From Cycas panzhihuaensis (taxonomy: Eukaryota > Cycadophyta): DNA of 64,000 nt. The stretch lies in NCBI GenBank assembly GCA_023213395.1, contig CM041465.1:125991741-126055740 (forward strand), read 5' to 3'. The position numbers were made by a program, and so were the translations under genes. The stretch's first letter is position 1. Each line of letters starts with the position of its first letter. Below are positions 58,781 to 64,000 of this stretch, in pieces. A model generated the notes under the pieces. The model was not told the DNA's origin and made no database searches. It worked only from the letters and a program-made list of their open reading frames with translations.

Positions 58781-58787
58781 ATGTTTT

Positions 58788-58799
58788 TGGTATCAGAGC
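58788..58799 (+). promoter_or_regulatory. Primer-binding site of gypsy M
   Basis: TGGTATCAGAGC, a perfect initiator-Met tRNA match, lies just after the LTR. Confidence 0.92.
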
Positions 58800-58905
58800 T
58801 AGTTTCTTGAAACCCTTGGGATTTTAGGGATTTTAAAGAAAAAAAATAAGAAAAAGAAAGAAAAGAAAAGGAGAAAAATCCTCTTGCTTTCATTGTAGAA
58901 GTTTT

Positions 58906-59700
58906 ATGAAAACTAGATACCAATATCTGTTAACGGGTGAACCTCTAACCGAGCCTCTGGAGAGAGAAAGAAAGCAGCGAAGGAAAATGGCTGATCCGGA
59001 GCAGAAGATGGAGGAAAGGTTCGTGAAAATGGAGCAGAACCTCGATAGGCTAACCCGACCAGGCACGGTGGTTGCAACTTCTTCTCCAACAGCCAAAGGC
59101 ATAAAGAAGGAAGAAGAAGGACCGTTGAAAGAGGAGACAAATGAAGAGTTGGTGGAAGACCAACAAGAAAATGATGAAGAAGATGACAATCCGGCAGTAT
59201 TCACACATCCATTCAAGGTAGAGGCAAAACTTGAATTGCCCATCTATGATGGAACGTTGGATGCTGAAAAATTGGATAATTGGCTAGACCAACTAGAAAC
59301 TTATTTCTCTATTTATGGGTATAAAAACCAGCAGAAAATAACTTTTGCTAGGTTAAAATTAACTAAACATGCATTAGTTTGGTGGAATGCATACATTAAA
59401 TCCCATAATGTGAGTGAAATCTCTTGGCAACAGTTTAAAATCCTCATAAAGAAGCAATTCTATCCTATTGGATATGAAGAGCAACAGAGGATTAGATGGC
59501 AATACTACCGACAGGAAAGAGGCCAAAATGTCCAAGATTACACAACAGAATTTCAAAAGCAAGCTGTTGTGTTGGGCATCTCTTATCGGTAAAGACATAA
59601 TGTCAAGTATATTGGAGGATCGCATCAAAGATATTCAAGAAGAACTTCAACTATTTGAAGTCAAATCCTCTCCAAAGCCAGCAAGAAGGCGATTGCCATA
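58906..59700 (+). pseudogene. Gypsy M gag
   Basis: The frame 58906-59592 holds a charged N-terminus (alternative start MADPEQKMEE at 58987), an acidic stretch (EEEGPLKEETNEELVEDQQE) and the gypsy gag core: LPIYDGTLDAEKLDNWLDQL, VWWNAYIKS, QQFKILIKKQFYP and QDYTTEFQKQAV. A one-base shift near 59545-59590 moves the rest into the next frame (SKLLCWASLIGKDIMSSILE, to 59701). The zinc knuckle is in the following frame, near 59866. Only a few changes separate this from an open gag, so the element is fairly young. Confidence 0.88.
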
Positions 59701-59829
59701 GAAAAGAGGAATAAGAAGGTTTATGCCGATAGGAAAAGGTTTGCACCTCCAGAAGGTAGCAACAAACCTGCCCGAGGAATGAAGTTTCCAGGTAAAGTTG
59801 GACAATAATCTATTAGAGGTTTTGGCAAG

Positions 59830-62800
59830 ATGAAACAAGCCAATACCACCCAAATCAAAATCACTTGTACTCATTGCAAGCGAGCGGGTCACAGTGTAGA
59901 AGACTGTTGGTTTCTACACCCAGAGAAAAGACCCAAGAACAAGGGGAAAGGTCAAGTTAAGACTGAAGGTAAAACTTTACTTAACTCTGTAAGTGATGAA
60001 AATATTGGCAGCATTGAAGAAGCCAATGAGAAGTTGATGCTCATGGCTAATGCGGAGCCTGAAGACAACCATCAGCAAGTTGATCCAGAGATTAGAGAGG
60101 AGCTCTTCATGGTAAGAATCCAAGTGAAGCAAAGTATGGTTGATGCCATCTTTGATGGAGGAAGCCAAAAGAATTTAATCTCAGAAGCATTGGTAAAGAA
60201 ACTGGGATTAAAGATGCATGCACATCCAAAACCATATCCTCTTAGATGGTTGCAAAAAGATTCAGAGTTGCAGGTTACTCACCATTGTAAGTTTAAATTT
60301 GCAATTTCTGAAAAGTTCATTGATGAAGTTGAATGTGAAGTAGTCCCTTTGGATGTTTGTCAAGTTGTATTTAGCAGCCCATATCTCTATGATAGAGATG
60401 GAGTTCACCACAGGAGGCTGAGAAAGATTCGACTCATCAAGGACGGGAGATCATATCTGATCAATGCATCAAAGCCACAGAAGAAGATTTCTCTCATATC
60501 TTCCCAACAAGCGAAAAGATTAATTAATGCTTGTAGGAAGTTTGTGCTGCTGATGATAAAGCCAAAGGTGGAAGAAAATGAGCAAGCAGAGTCCTCAATA
60601 CAGGCACTGGATAAGAAGCAAGTACAGCAAATTGAAGGCCTAAAGAATAGGTACAGTGATGTATTCCAAGAGCCGAAAGGGCTGCCCCCTAAAAGGGCAA
60701 TTGAACATGAAATCCAGCTGGTTGCTGATTCACCTTTGCCAAATCTTAGTCTCTACCGAAACTCAGTTTTGGAGAATGAAGAGATTAAGAGGCAGATTCA
60801 AGAACTCTTAGAACAAGGAGTAATCAAGCCAAGTTGTTCCCCATGTGGATCACCTATTGTTTTGGTGCCAAAGAAAGATGGAGGATGGAGAATGTGCATT
60901 GACTACCGAGCTTTGAACAAGATCACCATAAAGAACAGACATCCCTTACCGCGGATAGATGACTTGTTGGACCAGCTGCAGTCGGTAAGATATTTCAGCA
61001 AAATGGACCTGAAATCAGGCTACCATCAGGTTCGAATCCGAGAGGAGGATACTTGGAAAACAGCCTTCAAATCGAAGCAAGGATTGTTCGAATGGTTGGT
61101 GATGCCGTTTGGTCTGTGCAATGCACCTGCCACCTTCATGAGATTGATGAATGAGGTATTAAGACCCTTCATTGATGACTTTGTAATTGTTTATCTAGAT
61201 GATATTCTGATTTTTAGCCAAACATGGGAGGAGCACCTCCAACATGTTGAGCAAGTGCTCAAAGTTCTCCAAGAGCAGCAACTGAAACTAAATCTAAAGA
61301 AGTGCGAGTTTGGAAAGCAATCTCTCGTCTTCTTAGGTGTCGTGGTTGGAGGAGGAGAATTGAAGATTGACCCAAAGAAAGATCAAAGTCATTCTCAATT
61401 GGCCTACACCCAAGACAACCACAGAGGTAAGAAGTTTCATTGGTGCATGTCAAGATTTAAGAAAATTTATTTTCGATTCTCTCAAATTACAAAGACCTCT
61501 TCATGCATCGACGGAGGACATGCAAAGTTTCATTGGGAGAATGAACAAGAAAAAGCTTTCAAGCTTTTAAAGCAGAAAATCTGCGAGGCACCAGTGTTAG
61601 CCTTACCTTCATTGAAGCCATTTGAATTGAGACCGATGCTTCGTGTTATGCCATGGGAGCAGTATTAAAGCAAGAAGGAAAACCGATAGCATACCATTCA
61701 GAGACATTTAATGGAGCTGCCATGAACTACCCAACTTACGATAAGGAGCTCTATGCATTGCACCAAGTAGTGAAGCATTGGAGACCCTATTTGTTGGGAA
61801 AAGAAGTGGTCATCCACACCGACCACAAGCCTTTGCAATTTTTGCAGACTCAGTCCAAGTTGCATTTGCCAGTACATGAAGTGGATGTCCTATTTGCGTT
61901 AGCTTTCACATCATGGTAAAATACAAGAAAGGAACGATTTAATAAGATTGCAGACTTCTTTGTCCGGACCTCCTCAACAAAGAAGGTAATTCCGGTTTGT
62001 TGGTAGCTATGCAATTTCAACCTTTCGCCATGATGAATATGTTAATTTGTATTTGAAAGATGAGGCATTCAAGCCTATCTTTGAGCAACTACAAAGAAGG
62101 AAAAGTAGTTGCAGATTTCCACCTAAAAGATGGACTTCTGCAAGCAAGAGAAGCTTTGCATTCCAAAGCATGCATACCGAATGAAGTGGATAAGAGAAGC
62201 TCACACTTCTCGAGTTGCGGACACTTTGGAGTGGGAAAGACGTTGCTAAACTTGCGCGATATATGTATTGGCCAAACATGCGAAGATGTGACTACGATGC
62301 GAGGGTGTACATTATATAGTACATCAAAGCCTAGGCCAATAGGAAGTTTGGATTGTACATTCCACTTCCTGCTCCATCACGACTGGGAAAGTATCTCCAT
62401 GGATTTCTTGGGAGGACTACCACAAACCAAAAATGGTATGGATTATTTGTTTGTTATTGTTGATCGGTTCAAGAAATGGTGTTGTTGATTCCTGTAAGAA
62501 AACACATACAGAGAAGACATAGCTAGATTATTTTTCCAGCATGTTTGGAAGTATTTTGGACTTCCCAACTCAATCATTTTTGATCGAGACAGCAGATTTT
62601 TGAGTCATTTTTGGAAAACACTTTGGGGAATGATGGATACGAAGCTAAAGATGAGTACAGCTTTTCATCCTCAAACAGACGACCAGACTGAAGTTGTCAA
62701 CAGGGCATTGGTACAGCTGTTACGAGGATACAATGCCAAGCATCCTAAGACTTGGGATGAAAGTCTCCCATACTTGCCATTTGCATTCAATGAGCTATTC

Positions 62801-63370
62801 ATAGCCAACCCGTAAATCACCATTTGAGGTATGTTTGGGATTTCTACCTGCAAATCCTTTCGATTTAGAATTTTCTGCTCAACTTTCTGTAGGAAATGGA
62901 AAGGAGGAAGAAGGAGATGAAAATGCACAAAGATTCTTAGAAAGAATCAGGAAAATCCATCAACAGGTTGAAGAGCAGCTTCAAAAGTCTCAACAGAGAT
63001 ACAAGCAATGCAGATGATGCACAGAACCATCCATTCCTTTAAGGAAGGAGATAGAGTTTGGTTACACCTCAGTAAGAAAAGATTGCAAGGTGAAGGCAAA
63101 AAGTTAAAGCCTTTACGATATGGTCCTTTCACAATCTTGAAGAAAATAGGGGAAAATGCTTTCCAGCTTGAACTTCCAGAATTCATGAAGATGTATTCCG
63201 TAGTGAATGTCGATAATCTGAAGATGTTCGAGCCATCCATGTTGGATGAAGATGAAGACGGAGTTCCACTCTTACCAAACCCAGAGGAGTTGCGGATAGA
63301 GAAAGAGGAACCAATGCAAAATGATTACATTCTTCAAAGGAAGGCATCGAGACTCAAGAGGCATAATTGA
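59830..63370 (+). pseudogene. Gypsy M pol: zinc knuckle, protease, RT, RNase H, integrase
   Basis: The frame 59830-61668 is 612 codons without a stop: zinc knuckle CTHCKRAGHSVEDC (about 59869-59910), protease DAIFDGGSQKNLIS (about 60145-60185; D-G-G for the usual D-S/T-G), and a whole RT with [25 protein letters not shown] and the active box YLDDILIFS (about 61192-61218). A shift near 61365-61375 and others near 61640 lead to RNase H (61653-61919, HTDHKPLQFLQ), integrase zinc region (62130-62330), core (FLGGLPQTKNGMDYLFVIVD, 62406-62465; FHPQTDDQTEVVNRAL, 62664-62711) and the C-terminal part (63008-63370, RYGPFTILKKIGENAFQLEL). No clear chromodomain follows. RT-RNase H-integrase order fixes it as Ty3/gypsy. 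Confidence 0.9.
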
Positions 63371-63502
63371 GTCCTTGTAATTGCAGAGAGAAAGGACAAG
63401 TACCTAGCAAAGCAAAATGGTACAATAAGGAGACAGGGAAAATCAAATTCCGTCATCTACAACTATAAAGTTCATGAGGCCATGAACTCCTAAAAAGGGA
63501 GT

Positions 63503-64000
63503 TCGATCCGCTTTGGATCTTTAAAATGCTCTAAATACTTTATTTTTCATGTAAATGGTCTTTATGTAGTAGGAAATTGCCTTAAAAATGCTTCATAGTA
63601 TTCATTTAGTAGAAATATGCCTTTAAAAGGCTTAAAAATGTAAAACATTGTATTTCTACAAGTACAAAAGGTGCTATAAGCCACCGAAATGCTTATTAAG
63701 GTGCTACAACTGCTACCAAGGTGCTATTAAGGTGTTATAATTGCTACCAAGGCACTACTAAGGTGTTATGCAAGTGCTACGGTTGCTACAGAGTTGCTAC
63801 GGGCTGCTATAGAGCTGCTACAGTCACACAGTCGCTACGGAGTCGCTACTTGAGTCGCTACTACTGCCATCACAGTAAGTCAAAACGGAAAATAATAAAA
63901 CGGAATGGTTTGGCGGCTCAAACCAGAACTGTTTGGCATAAATTTGAGAAGAAGGTGCACACACGTATCCTCTACTCATTCAAAGAGGGAAAACTCCAAT
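63503..64000 (+). repeat. 3' LTR of gypsy M, cut by window end
   Basis: After the purine tract AAAAAGGGAG the sequence TCGATCCGCTTTGG matches the 5' LTR start, and similarity continues to the last base. The GCTAC-rich run (63665-63865) differs in length and order from that in the 5' LTR, while the flanking sequence is nearly unchanged. Confidence 0.88.

Overview
This window looks like a repeat-dense piece of nuclear DNA from a large-genome seed plant. It is AT-rich, and nearly all of it is layered, decayed retrotransposons with one low-copy gene. LTR elements of the Ty1/copia and Ty3/gypsy types use an initiator-methionine tRNA primer site, and there is a plant-type LINE with an RNase H domain. 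The depth of nesting and the age of the copies would suit a gymnosperm, but the sequence alone does not prove this. I label the repeat families A to M for this window only.

Layout. 1-10263: copia array. A 1.79-kb LTR (family B, 1895-3688 and 8471-10263) flanks a decayed gag-pol that carries a second 204-bp LTR (family A) inside its RNase H end; the same arrangement precedes the first B LTR. 10264-15287: a family E LTR with primer site, then a decayed copia relative (C1) ending in LTR C, inserted in repeat H. 15464-16134: a very long TA microsatellite. 16916-18530: a single-exon plant group-D-like MAP kinase kinase gene whose start codon is a problem; a broken 3' copy lies at 20664-21183. 22555-31912: gypsy element F, with copia E1 (minus strand) inserted between gag and protease and a solo-like G LTR inserted in protease. 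31907-42582: a block that reads on the minus strand and looks inverted. It holds repeat H, copia C2 with copia D nested in it, H again, LTR F and the end of an F pol. 42583-49140: a second, deletion-bearing F/E composite (E2, F3), broken by an unassigned block and an internally deleted copia with LTR G. 50033-53997: copia K. 53998-57610: a 5'-truncated LINE on the minus strand. 57623-64000: the youngest-looking element, gypsy M, whose 3' LTR runs off the window.

How it fits together. The nesting gives a relative order: H before C, C before D; F before E1 and G; K before the LINE, the LINE before M. C1 and C2 share one insertion site in H, so they are copies of one ancestral locus rather than two insertions, and H at 21660-22130 is an unoccupied version. 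C1 also supplies an empty site for D, showing that D is flanked by a direct repeat of about 26 bp, far longer than the usual 5 bp. Apart from the kinase gene no host gene was recognised. Nothing resembling a prokaryotic system, CRISPR array or tRNA/rRNA gene was seen. All divergence values quoted are rough counts by eye over short stretches.
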